Below, piece after piece: positions 45,450-56,591 of a stretch of 64,000 bases of DNA. The stretch covers positions 463,846,072-463,910,071 of the forward strand of contig NC_081406.1 in assembly GCF_030272615.1 (NCBI RefSeq), read 5' to 3'. The notes under the pieces were generated by a model. That model was not told where the DNA came from. It saw only the letters and a program-made list of their open reading frames with translations, and made no database searches. Source of the stretch: Cryptomeria japonica (lineage: Eukaryota; Streptophyta; Pinopsida; Cupressales; Cupressaceae). Numbering within the stretch: the stretch's first letter is position 1; each line of letters starts with the position of its first letter. A program made the translations under genes and the position numbers.

Positions 45450-45860
45450 TACCTCGGTCATTCTCGAAACTAGAGGGAAACTTCTTAGAGCGAGATGTCA
45501 CTACTTTTCTCTTATATAGTGGGTCATTCTCACAACCAGAGGGTAGCCTCTTAGAGTTAGATGTTGTCACTTTTCTCTTATATAGTGGGTCATTCTTGGA
45601 ACAAGAGGGCAGCCTCTTAGAGCGATATGTCCCCACTTTTATCTTATACAGTGGGTCATTCTCGGAACTAGAGGGCAGCCTCTTAGAGCGAGATATCACC
45701 ACTTTTTTCTTATGCAATGGGTCATTCTCAGAACCAGAGGACAACCTCTTAGAGAGAGATGTCACCACTTTTATCTTATAAAGTGGGTCATCCTCGGAAC
45801 CAAAGGGCAGCCTCTTAGAGAAAGATGCCACAAATTTTCTCTTATGAAGGGTGATTATTC
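45450..45860 (+). repeat. 63-bp minisatellite in element 3
   Basis: Six to seven units of about 63 bp containing AGTGGGTCATTCTC, GGAAC, AGAGGGCAGCCTCTTAGAG and GATGTCACCACTTTT. Because 63 is a multiple of three, both strands stay open: plus-strand units read SGSFSEPEGSLLERD, minus-strand units read SKRLPSGSENDPLYK. I treat the open frames as a by-product of the repeat. Confidence 0.9.
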
Positions 45861-46543
45861 TTGGAATCAGAGCATAGTCTCTTAGAGCGAGATGTCATGC
45901 CTTTCTTGATATTTGTACTATACAAGTTGTAGCATACTCGTGCATATACTCCTATGAGGTGCTTTGAACCTGACTTACACACTCGTGCATGAGGTTGAGT
46001 GGAACTAACGGTGTTCTCACTCTCCTCCCTTACATGGATCACCTAGATAGAATCTAGGGGCTAGTTTTCCATGTCCTTTTTTCTCCATGGATCACCTAGT
46101 TCTATGGGCAAGATGTTCATGGTTCCTTTTGTTCGTCTTTGTTCTCATGGATCACCAAAGTGTGTATTCGTGTTCTCTTTCTTCTTCCTCTGAACTCATA
46201 GTTTTACTATTGATGGTTCATGGATGATGTCAACTTTTCTCTTTTATGTGATTATATTTGTTCATGAGATGGTATTTTATGTTTCAATAATGATATTAAT
46301 TGATTGAGATATTTTTCATATCGAGGTCTCTTCGGCTAGTTGAATTGAGGTCTTATGATATTAGCTTTTGTAGCATGCCTTTTTATGTGTACTTGTATAT
46401 GTTTGAGTGAGTTAAAATCCTATGATCGGGGGCTTGGTTCCTTGAGATTTGACATCTTATACTCATGATATTTCTCTACATCTCTCATCTTCATCTCTCT
46501 TTCTTCTACTTTACCCACAATATTGGCATAAGTCATACTCCCG
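45861..46543 (+). other. element 3 internal sequence before the polypurine tract
   Basis: No gene supported. Contains repeated CATGGATCACC motifs (near 46034, 46086 and 46147). Confidence 0.5.
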
Positions 46544-46560
46544 CTAAAGTGGGGGCTAAA
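46544..46560 (+). other. element 3 polypurine tract
   Basis: TAAAGTGGGGGCTAAA directly before the LTR start TGTAGTGTC. Confidence 0.75.
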
Positions 46561-47831
46561 TGTAGTGTCATAAAATTGCATCCCTTACAATTTTGAATGC
46601 ATTTTAGACCCCTTATCTTGGTGATATCATCTCCCATGCCCGATCGGGATCCATCTATGTCTCCACCATGTAATCGGGCCTCATTTCTACACTTTACAAC
46701 TTGTTTAGACCCTGTTTTAGGCCCCCAAAATGAATAGGATCATGGTGTGGTACCCCAGTCCCCTTAGCATATGGGTGTGGTGCCCTTGTCCTCCCTCTTT
46801 GTGTGGCCCCAATATGGGTCCATCTAACCCTTGGACTTAATTTATCTTTCAGGAATTAAATTTCCCCCCTTTGTCAGCCTTTGGCGAAGGGATAATTAAC
46901 CCTCCAAGGAAAGTATAAAAGGGGATCTAGTCCTCTCATTTGCATAAGCAAAAATTATGAAAACAAGTGGAAGGTCTCTATTATTGTCATCAAGTGTTCA
47001 AGTCTAAAAGTCTTCAAGCATCCATCAAGTCTTCTTCTTCATGTGTCTTCTTCATTCATCCATTGGAGCAACATTACAACATTCATTTGAAAGCATGTGT
47101 GTGTGTTAGGGTTTTGTCATGTTACATGCCATTTCATGCAGCACTTGTAATTAAATTCAAGAAGCAAAGCAACCATCATCAACAAATTTCAGATCTACAA
47201 GGTATACATTTCCATTATTTACCATCATCAACAAATTGCAAATCTACAAGGTATACATTTTCATTATTTACATTTAAGAATTTGTAATTACTTTATTTCA
47301 AGGTTGATTCCTCAACTGGGGTTTCACTAAGGCAAACTCCTATTTACAACCCTTCTTCTCTTCTTTTCTATGTGCAGGTTGTAGGTGCACGGTTGTAATT
47401 GTAGATTTAGGATTCATTTGCAGAGATGAAAAAACCCTTTTTGTCTTGTAGATTTTTTTGGAGGATCATGCATAACTTACGAACGGCCCTGATGACTTTT
47501 CTCTAAATTTGTAGGGCAGGTTTGTATCAGTCTAAATACCTCAGATATGAAGTTGCAACATGATCCTGAATTGGTAGCTCCTTATTTTATCCATTTTGTC
47601 TTCATTTTCTGCATAGTCAACAAGTCAACTCTTCTACTTACAAAAGAGGATAAATTGCATTGCACCCTTGCAATTCACTTAGTATTCAGATCCTTATTCA
47701 CTCTAGGGTTTGGATCTAGTGAATTCAAACCCTCTATTGAATGTAAATTATCTCCCAAGTGAAAATCATCCTAGTGATTTCCTTTCCTCCCCCAGGTGAG
47801 GAATCACTAGGGTTCAATTTTCCACTTTACA
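46561..47831 (+). repeat. element 3 3' LTR
   Basis: 1.27 kb, from TGTAGTGTCATAAAATTGC to CCACTTTACA. Its last part matches 16194-16267 and 41421-41822. A TATA box is present near 46914 and a small internal duplication (CAACAAATT, then CTACAAGGTATACATTT twice) near 47180-47265. Confidence 0.87.
46914..46922 (+). promoter_or_regulatory. element 3 LTR TATA box
   Basis: TATAAAAGG within AAGTATAAAAGGGGATC, about 350 nt inside the LTR; the expected position for a retrotransposon promoter. Confidence 0.55.
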
Positions 47832-48084
47832 CACATATATTTGATGTTTATTGTATAAATGTGTGTATTTTTTATGTTGATTTATTGTTGCATCATTAAG
47901 GAATTAGAAATGAGTTGATTTGGTTTTTTGATAAGTTCTTCACCCCTATCTCTATATGTTGTGTGTCCTTCACATTTCAGTAGAGATTTAAAAATGTGTA
48001 AAATGAATGCTTGAGCCTAGGGATATTTAAACTTGTGAATTAAATTTTGTGTGAGGTTGATGGGTGTTGTCTTCTCTCTTTTTT
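47832..48084. other. Flank between element 3 and telomere-like array
   Basis: About 250 bp of unique-looking A/T-rich sequence; no gene seen. Confidence 0.5.
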
Positions 48085-48960
48085 GGTGTTCAATCCAACG
48101 CAAAGCAATTCAATTATTTTTTTGGGTTCCCAAACACTAAACTAAATTGAACTATAACCCTAGAAACCAAATTGAATATTAATCATAACTATAAACCAAA
48201 TTAAATCCTATCCCTTATCCTAATTAAACACTAACTAGATTGAACCCTAATCTTAAATAAACACTAAACCAAATTGAACTCTAATTCTAAATCTACACTA
48301 AACCAGATTGATTTGATACCTTTTAAATGAAATTGTAACCTAACCTTAACACTAAATCAAATCAAAATTGAATTCTAACATTGTCCCAAATTCAACCCTC
48401 ACACTAAACCAAACAAACCCTAACCCTATCACTAAACCAAAGTGAACCCTAACCCTAAACCAAACCAAATCTAAATCATAAGCCAAATCAAACCTTAACA
48501 CTAAACTAAATATCAAAATCCTAACCCTCAATAAAATTCAACCCCATACTTGTAAACATATAATTGTACCGTAACCCTAATAGTAAACCAAATTAAAAAT
48601 AAACCTTAAAATTAAAACATGGTGAATCCTAACTTGAAACAAAATTAAGCACTAAACTAAATTGAACCCTAACCCTAACCCTAACTCTAAATTAAATCAT
48701 GCACTAACTCTTACAATAAACCTAATCAAAATTAACTTAAAACTGAATTAAGCAAAACTAATTGGTGAAGGGCACCTAAATAATTAACTTGAAACAATAT
48801 TACACACTAAATTAAATCAAACCCTAACCCTAATCCTTATTGAGTTAAGGCTAGTATTTTAATCCCAATTGTAACTTTAATTCTAAATCCAAAATTGAAC
48901 CAAATAGAATCCTAAATCTAACACTTTACCGATCCAATATATAACTATACAATAATATAT
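48085..48960. repeat. Degenerate telomere-like array I
   Basis: AACCCTAA units mixed with CACTAAACCAAATTGAACC-type units. Hexamer (CCCTAA) spacing is more common than the seven-base CCCTAAA usual in plant telomeres. The order of variants from about 48136 recurs from about 59893, so the two were duplicated as a block. Confidence 0.85.
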
Positions 48961-50260
48961 AATAAAAAATTAATTTATTTAATATCTTCCAATTTGTACT
49001 AGGACTGCGACTAGTTTAAATATATTTAATAATATACATAGAATAAGCCAAGAGATATTACACTTTAATGTGATAAATTACCCTTCTCGACTTTATATAT
49101 ATATATATATAAAATCTAGTTTTTATTTAAAAAATTGATTTGACATATTTATTTTTATTCATTTGAAATATAAAATCTAATAGAAAATGTCAAAATATTC
49201 AATTTAATTTATAATGTAGAGTTAGATATAACACATTTTACCTAATATTAATGCAAAATGTAAAAATATAATTCAAAATGTAAAACTCAAGATCCAATGT
49301 CAAACATAAATCATAATAATATTTTTTAGAATTCATCCTATTTCAAGAAAAACGACATAAAATTTTAAAAAATAAAACCTAATATATAATTGAAAATATA
49401 AAAGTCAAGATCCAATGTCAAACATAAATCATAATAATATTTTTTAGAATTCATCACCATTTCAAGGAAAATGGCATAAAAGTTAAAAAAATAAAATATG
49501 ATAGGAATTACCAATTTTAATTTAAAATATAAAAATGCTAAACTTAATATAAAATCATTTTGTTTTAAATTTTATAATTAATATTTTCTTTATAAAAATA
49601 ATTAACATATTTATTACAATTTAAAATAAAATGTTAAATATTCAATTAAATTTAAAATGTAGAGTTAGATATAAAATATTTTACATAATATTATATTGTA
49701 AAATGTAAAAATGTAAAACCTAATATGCAATTCAAAATGTACAATTTAAGATTCAATGTCAAACATGTCATATATATTTAGTTCAAAATAATACACCTCT
49801 CAATACAAATTCATTTAATTTTATTCATTAGGTCAAGTTCTTATCAAGAATTCAATATATTCAAAAAAATAAAATATACAACTATATATGCAATTTTTTT
49901 TTATAAATTTTAAATACTATTTATTTTTTCTTTGCAATATTTACATTGTCATATCAAATTATTTCCAAACAAATACTAGTTTAGCTTTAACCTACTTAAA
50001 AAAACAAACAAATGTTGATAATTATTATGTTTCGATCAACATTTTACACAAAATATTATCTATTCAAAATCATTATGTGACAAAATTGAATTCAATATAG
50101 TCAATTTCTTAAGGTAGATCATTCATGTGAAAAACAATGATAATAATATAAATAAAATATTTATAGATCATATTAGTTTACAAAATTTACACATAATATT
50201 GTGTTTTATATTTTATTAAATTCTTTATTTTTTGTTTGACCTTTATAATTCTATTCATTA
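48961..50260. repeat. A/T-rich block duplicated at 60700-61260 and 62710-63060
   Basis: Shares long stretches with the right-hand copy: for example CAAGATCCAATGTCAAACAT at about 49288 and 61108, and TTCAAAATAATACACCTC at 49781 and 62839. It also contains a two-copy 120-bp tandem repeat (about 49265-49500), also present on the right (60970-61200). No gene seen. Confidence 0.8.
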
Positions 50261-50275
50261 ATTCCATTTATGTTT
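50261..50275. repeat. LINE target-site duplication, left
   Basis: ATTCCATTTATGTTT, identical to 58262-58276. Confidence 0.9.
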
Positions 50276-50688
50276 TTGATATTAAAAGCAGGGAAAAAAT
50301 GAGGGGGCTGACCCATAGGAACAAATAGAAGGTCAATGGCAGAACCACTGTCCACATATAATCAACATAGTAGCAGCCTTTTGCGTCTATAAAAAACAAA
50401 GATCATCCTATGAGAGTTTATCAACAATAAAGTAATACTAATCAGAGTTTTAGCCATTTGCCACGCAGGGCAATAAATAAAGATGTATAAACAAAAGCAT
50501 AACCTAGCCTTATCCGCCCAATGGCTAGTAGATATAGACAAAACTAGAGATCCTCCACATGCAGAAAATTATTTCTTTTTCCCATGGCTCTTCTTAGGGA
50601 GCAGCTTTCTAGCCCATTCCTTAGTGAGGAATTTGAATAGGGCTTTGTAATCCTCGTCCTCCTTGCCTTTCCCTTTGGTCATTCTTTC
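50276..50688 (-). other. LINE 3' region without gene
   Basis: About 410 nt between the extra decayed gene and the left target duplication; no open frame worth reporting. No poly(A) tract clear enough to mark the end. Confidence 0.5.
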
Positions 50689-51980
50689 CTACATAAGGCA
50701 CAGAGTAGTAGCCGAGCATCGCATAACATTCAGAGAAAATTTGGAAACATTGTGCATCTTGGACTCCGCTGCCTCCAGTCTGCTGGTGATCACCTGGACA
50801 TTGTCAGAGAGGGCCTCCATTTTTTTCTCTAGCTCTGCCAGGTTGGTTTCCTCCTCCTCTTTCACATTGCTGGCCTCCTCCACTACCATCATTTTTTCCA
50901 GCATGAAGGTCGGGGAGGAGAAATTGGGAGGCTCTGGACTCTTGGATGAAGTGGGGCTTTCTGAAACTCGGGTGGAGCTCACAGAATGAGGGGTCGGATT
51001 ATTTTGGGCCAAGGCCATTTTATCAGTCATAATGGAATTGTTGGTATCATGCGAGGAGGAGGGGTCTCTCAGGGATTGTTTTGAGGGTTTAGAGGCCAGT
51101 TCACTAGGATGATGGGGGATATTGGCTTCTTCAGTAATTTCCATATCAGAGTCAATCTCTTGGATTTTGACTTTCTTGGGAGTTCTCACCTCCTCCGGAG
51201 AGCGAGTTTTGGTTTTCTTGTTGTAGGAGCCAAATTTCGGTAGACGAGGAGGGCTAGTATCATTAATAGTAGGAGGGTGGTTCGAAGGGCTGACATTTTG
51301 GACAAAGATGCAATGGGGCGGGTAGAGGGCGAGGTGAAAGTTATACAGGCAGAGAATGAGACCCTAGTGCAGGATGGGAAAATCGTTCCCTTTTTTCTTA
51401 GCTTTGGCTATATCTTTAACATTAGCATCCATAGAATGCAACAAAAAGAATGGAATGGAAATAAAGTCTTTATTCCTCAAGTGATTTAGGAAAGGGAGAT
51501 GGTAGTAGTAGAATATGCCATACCTTCCCTCCAACGTAAAATAATTCATCATGATATAGAAGACCTCATCCCATGGGTGAGGGAGCTGCTCCCTATTGAA
51601 GCCGCCCACCCCCTTGATAGGGTTTTCGCCCTAGCGGAAGAACTAGTTAAGGCTAGTGGAATCCGCAATACAACTCTATTTTTTCCATTTCCTTCCCTCC
51701 ATAGAAAGACCCATCACCTGGGCTATAACCTCTTCAATGATTTTGAAAGAGATTCCCCCCATGGTCACCCTTCTGTCTTCCCAAGAAGTCACAAATTGTT
51801 TGGATAGTCTTTCATCATTTCCCTTCATACTCTCCATGAATTTTTCAATGCTGCCTTTCGAGTAGATGAACCATGCCGCCAGTTTAGCTTTGAACTCATC
51901 CACTTTATTTTGTTTGAGTCTAAGCCTATCCTCCCCATTCTTGAATCCTCCAGCTTAACAGAATGAAAGTGACTTTCAGA
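50689..51980 (-). pseudogene. Unrecognised gene inside the LINE insertion, downstream of RNase H
   Basis: Minus-strand decayed frame: MDEFKAKLAAWFIYSKGSIE and MGGISFKIIEEVIAQVMGLS (51676-51903), then EVFYIMMNYFTLEGRYGIFY, IPFFLLHSMDANVKDIAKAK and a run through LILCLYNFHLALYPPH into a Ser/Pro/Glu-rich tail (51189-50689) with a coiled coil (LAELEKKMEALSDNVQVI). Frames change and stops occur. The general plan (globular Leu/aromatic-rich N-terminus, polar tail with coiled coil) resembles the gypsy1 LTR-borne gene, but I see no clear sequence identity. Function unknown; it may be captured sequence or a LINE-specific extra frame. Confidence 0.5.
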
Positions 51981-52469
51981 AAAAACACAGAGCTGAGCCA
52001 AGCTTAAGGTGGAGTTGATCAAATGATTGTGCCGAACTTGGATTAAGAGGACATAATAATCAGAGTGATTATTATCTCTTAAGTCCAAGTAGATATCAAA
52101 AATAGAAAACCTAGTCGAAAAGTGTAAACCTTCACTCGAGCCAATGTGATTTGACGTTTCCCCATCGCTACCTTTATCATTGCTAGTTGGCTCCGTTCGG
52201 GTAATAACTAGGGAGTAATCATTCCCGATGTCTGTATTGTCATCATTAATCCATCCCTTATGGGAGTGGTGACTCATCATGCCTTTGATATGTGACCATC
52301 TGGGATAGTAATGAGTAGGATTCCCATGCCAACTTGAAGTTTGAATGAAGGTTTCCTTCATCTTTGTGTGGATAGAATGGTCCCTTCCTGGGTAACAACC
52401 ATTTCCTTTTCCAAGATTACCTTGGTGGTGACTGGCAGTAGACTGTGGTCCCTCCAACATTGTAAGCCA
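51981..52469 (-). other. LINE segment between RNase H and extra gene
   Basis: About 490 nt. The long open frame 51825-52601 crosses it in a frame different from RNase H and looks like a shadow. No independent gene supported. Confidence 0.5.
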
Positions 52470-53044
52470 TTTTACACCCTTCCCACCGCCGCCATGGAAT
52501 CGATAGCTTCGTTTCCTTCTCTGAAGATGTGGCAGATGGTGAAGTCCTCCAGATTGACTAGGAGGCACCTCATATCCCTCATCTTGGATCCCACTCTCCA
52601 ACCCGCTGATGAGTTACCTTTAATTGAGTCCACAATGATCTGAGAGTCTCCTTCAATTTCTAGCTATTTAATTGCTATGGAGTTTGCTAGTTTCAGACCC
52701 CAAAGGAGGGCCATTCCTTTAACTTGAGTGATCGTATTATTCTTTAGGTTGCCCGCGTAGGCTACAACAATGTTCCCCAAATGATCATGGATGATTCCAC
52801 CCCCCGCTTGACAATTGCTTTGGGCTGAACCATCAAAATTCAGTTTAAACCGGTGTAGCTTAGGGGCTGACCATCTGGTCATCCTTCTTTTGTTTTTGGT
52901 GTTGTTATTGAAGCTATCAGACACAGGGGGGAGCGTCCAATTTTTAGAAATTTTTTTCTCTATTCCATTAGGAGGATAAGGGGGGGTTTTCCATTTTGTT
53001 ACCTCTAAGTTTTCAGAGATCATCTTAAAGAAAAAGTGAGCCAC
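52470..53044 (-). pseudogene. LINE RNase H
   Basis: Plant L1-type C-terminal RNase H: HRFKLNFDGSAQSNCQAGGG (first Asp), TQVKGMALLWGLKLA (Glu-like position) and, after a TAG at 52664, LEIEGDSQIIVDSIKG (Asp), then HIFREGNEAIDSMAAVG (last Asp). The catalytic residues look conserved; the stop and upstream damage make it non-functional. Confidence 0.82.
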
Positions 53045-53762
53045 AAAGTCTGGGGGGGTCTCATTGTCTCTAAAAATTCTATTGTTTCTTTCTCTCCATA
53101 AGGCCCAGTAGATGTGCGATGATATTTATTTCCATAACTGAATGATGAGGGGGTGATGGGAGGGGGGGGGTCCAATCAAAGGCAAATTTTTTAATGTCCT
53201 TCTGGAAGACCCAATAGAGACCGAATTTCTAAAGAGTGATAGTCCAAAGATGATCAGCAAAGGGGTAGAGGACAAAAAGGTGGTCAATAGTTTCCTCATC
53301 TACTTTACATAGGCTGCATCTATTGGGGAGATGGAACCCCCTCTTTTTCAAGTTATCCAGCGTGAGTCTTTTACCATGCATGAGGGACCACCAGAAGAAA
53401 TTAATTTTAGGGATTAACTGAGGGTTCCAAATTTTCTTCCAGCACTCAACATCCACCGGGGGGCTGAGTAGCTGATTGTAAGTAGATTTAACCAAGAAAG
53501 AGCCTAATTGGGTCTCTTTCCAGATGAAGATGTCTTCATGAGAGGCTAGGGGGATTCTAGTTTCTGACAAAATGCACTACAGGTCCTAAGCAAGAGGGAT
53601 CTGGTTAGGTCTGTTGCTAAAGATGTGGACAAGGTCCTTCCAACAAAATCTTCTTGGTTCCAAATAATCCGCAATATAATCCCCCAAGAGACCTTTTAGG
53701 TGGTGCATAATTTGATGGAAATGGGTGTCGACCAAGGGCCTGTCCTCCTTCCAAAAGTCTTC
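53045..53762 (-). pseudogene. LINE RT C-terminal region with zinc-binding segment
   Basis: Contains EDIFIWKETQLGSFLVKSTY and the reverse-transcriptase zinc-binding-type segment WWSLMHGKRLTLDNLKKRGF, CSLCKVDEETIDHLFVLYPF at 53229-53570. TAG and frame breaks occur on both sides. Confidence 0.8.
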
Positions 53763-55628
53763 CTAGAATATCACTTTTCTACTATCTCCCAATTGCCATT
53801 TCAGACCTTCTCTAACCATCAATCTTCTCTTTAGGATGTTATTCCATAGCTTGGATCCTTGGGGAAGGTTGACTGTACTCAAATTATAATAGAAGTGCTC
53901 CTGGTCCAGATACTTTTCTTTGATGATGTTACACCAGTCTGCCTCACCTTTAGCCATGGTCCATCCAATCTTAGCAATTAGCACCTTATTAAGGGCATTT
54001 ATCTTTCTTATACCCAAACCTCCCATTGATTTGGGTAAGCACACGCTATCCCAATTGACCAAAGCAAGGTGTTTTTTCTCTTCCAGGCCAGTCCATAAGA
54101 AGGCTCTTTGGATTTTCTCAAGTTTTTCCCCCATGACCCCTGATATTTTAAACATGGAAAGTAAGTACACCAGAATTCCCTGTAGGGAAGCTGCAAGGAG
54201 CTAGAGCTTCCTCGCACTACTGAGGAATTTCCCTTTCCATCCAACAAGTTTTTTCTGCATCCATTCTAGTATAGTATTCCAGAAGGTGGGAGTGACTTCC
54301 TTGACCGTGAGGGGGAGACCCAGGTAGGTTCCTGGAAGAGCCGCCATCTTACATCTGAGGATAGAGATTATTCTGAGTTGGAGGTCATTAGGAGTGTTGA
54401 AGAAGAATAGATTACTCTTCTCATAGTTGATGCATTGTCCCAATGCCTTGGCGTAGTCAGTAAGTAAGATCTTCCATCCTTTAACCTCCATGATAGAAAA
54501 CTTACCAAATATGAAGGTGTCATGCACAAACTATTGAATATTAGAGGGAGGGAGTGTGGAAGCTGCTTTGAACCCTTGGAGCCTGCCTTTGGTGACTAGA
54601 TGGGTCACATTCCTACTTAGGACTTTAGCTATCATGATAAATAGATAAGGGGACAGAGGGTCACCTTGTCGGATGCCTTTCTCAGCTTTGAAATAGCCCC
54701 TAGGAGTCCCATTAATCAAAACTAAGAACTGGACCGTGGTAACACATTCTCAAATAATACTCACCACCTTTTGGTTGAAGCCCAATTTTAAAAGAGATTT
54801 TAAAAAAAAACCCCAATTAACCTTGTCATAAGCTTTAGATATATCAAGTTTAAAAGCCATACTTGGTATTTTTCTCCTATCCATGGAGTGGATTATCTCA
54901 TGAGTGGTAATGGCAACATCCAAAATTTGGCAACCTGGGACAAAACCTTTCTGGGATGGGGTGATAAATTTCCCTAGGAGGGGCTTAATCCTATTCACAA
55001 TGACCTTGGAGAGTATCTTATAAATGGTATTGCAGAGACTTATGGGACAATACTCCTTTAAGCAACTGGGATTAGTGGTCTTTGGGATGAGGACAATGAA
55101 AGTGTTGTTGATCTTCTTCAGCAATCTCCCTATCTTAAAGAAATCTTGAACAACTTTGGTGACATCATAGATAACAATGTCCCAGTAATCCTGGAAGAAC
55201 ACTAGGGGGAAGCCATCTGGGCCCGAGGTCTTGTAGGCCTCCATAGCAAAGACAGCCAGGTAGACTTCATCAGCGGAGATGGGGGCAGTTAGTTGCCAGT
55301 TGTTTTCCTCTTTGATGACAGTCGGAAGCTTACTCACAAGGCAGTCCTGGAGAGAAATATCACTTCCACCATTATCTAAATATAGTCTTGTGAAAAAATT
55401 AGCCGCACTCTATCCAATTAGGGAATCCCTAGTGATCTCCTCGTCAATTTCATCCTTGATACTTTTGATGTAGTTCCTTCTCCTATGGATATGGGTCGAT
55501 CTATGGAAGAAGGTAGAATTTTTGTCACCTTCCTTCAGCCACTGGATAGTAGATCTTTGCTTCCAGTACACCTCCTCCTTAGAGAGGGTATCTTTCCAGT
55601 TCTTGCGGCAGTCTTCCTCCTCCTTCAA
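53763..55628 (-). pseudogene. LINE reverse transcriptase
   Basis: L1-type RT: YWKQRSTIQWLKEGDKNSTF, FFQDYWDIVIYDVTKVVQDF, INNTFIVLIPKTTNP, FKLDISKAYDKVNWGFFLKS, GIRQGDPLSPYLFIMIAKVL and LGLPLTVKEVTPTFWNTIL. The catalytic box, expected as F-x-D-D, reads FVHDTFIFGK near 54520 after a TAG at 54531, so one of the two Asp is lost. Most segments lie in one frame; stops include those at 54750, 54531 and 55410. Confidence 0.87.
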
Positions 55629-56591
55629 AATGGGATCTGGGGGTTACTAGTAGCCATGGTATTCTGAAGTTGTTCCAGCCTAGAACCCACATCCTTCTTT
55701 CTTTTGAAGATGTCTGCAAAGGTGGTCCTATTCCAACCTTTGACTTCCCTACTGATTAGCTTTAGTTTCTCCATAATTCTAAACATAGCAGTCCCTTGGA
55801 CTGGGGTGGCCCACCAAAGTCTAACCAACTCCCTAAAGTCAGGATGAGAGGCCCATGTGATCTCATAGCAAAAGGGGGGGCCTTGGCAGGGTCTGTCCTT
55901 CCAATGGAATAAAAGGGGGTTGTGATCAGATGCAATCCTTGGGAGGGTTTTTAGGTAGGAGTTGTGTCGGATGTCCCAGTTGGTGGAAATTAGGAATCTA
56001 TCCAGTCTGACTTGAATAAGATGTTTGTCTTTTCTATTGTTCGACCATGTGAAAGGAGCACCCTAAAGGTCAATATCCATAAGGCTAGAAGCATTGATGA
56101 AGCTGGCAAGGTCACCCATGCTATCAGTGAAATCATCAAGGCCTCCACATTTCTTAGAGGGGTAGAGGAGGGAATTGAAATCTCCTGCAAGCATATACTG
56201 AACCTTCTGATTAACCACAATGAGATTAGAAATTTCCTCCCAAACAAGCCATCTCCCCAACCTCATGTTGGGAGCATAGATATTGAACATCTGCCAACAC
56301 TGTTCATTGTAATAAAGAGTAACCGCTAGGAATTTTGGGAGCTAGTGAAAAGCTTACCTTTCATTTTAATGGGGTCCTAGAGGGTAGCAATACCATTGGA
56401 GGCACCCAAAGCATCAACATACAAAAAATCCACCCTAGGCTAGAGTTTACAAGCAATAGAATCAAAGGTTTGGAAGGGCATCTTGACTTCCTAAAGAAGG
56501 AAAAATGCAATTTTCATCTCTAGAATGAGTTGTTTTATGGCGAACTGCTTCCGGGGGCTGTTCAGACCCCTTATGTTCTAGGAGAGTAACT
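55629..56591 (-). pseudogene. LINE endonuclease
   Basis: AP-endonuclease-like domain that nicks the target. The start reads LS-stop-NIRGLNSPRKQ near 56580, where Trp is expected (TGG to TAG), then FLL-stop-EVK (Gln expected), and VQYMLAGDFNSLLYPSKKCG with the conserved GDFN near 56170. The frame then changes near 56200, and the end with its expected SDH motif is only visible as scattered pieces (NRTTFADIFKRKKDVGSRLE belongs to the following linker). Confidence 0.78.

Larger units (their letters stand above)
41416..47831 (+). mobile_element. element 3: gypsy-like non-autonomous LTR retrotransposon (main part)
   Basis: Plus-strand element with a 5' LTR (partly 16194-16267, then 41421-41822), a primer-site-like sequence, a 4.7-kb internal region, a polypurine tract and a 3' LTR (46561-47831). 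The internal region has a decayed gag but no protease, RT or integrase that I can find, so it resembles a large non-autonomous derivative. The part of its 5' LTR before 16194 should lie outside the window on the far side of copia2. Confidence 0.82.

Noticed and set aside
45272-45831. Repeat proteins on both strands in element 3
   Set aside because: Open frames follow from the 63-bp unit; no start context or similarity supports either.
51825-52601. A 258-codon His/Ser/Gly-rich protein
   Set aside because: It overlaps the LINE RNase H in another frame and has no features of its own.
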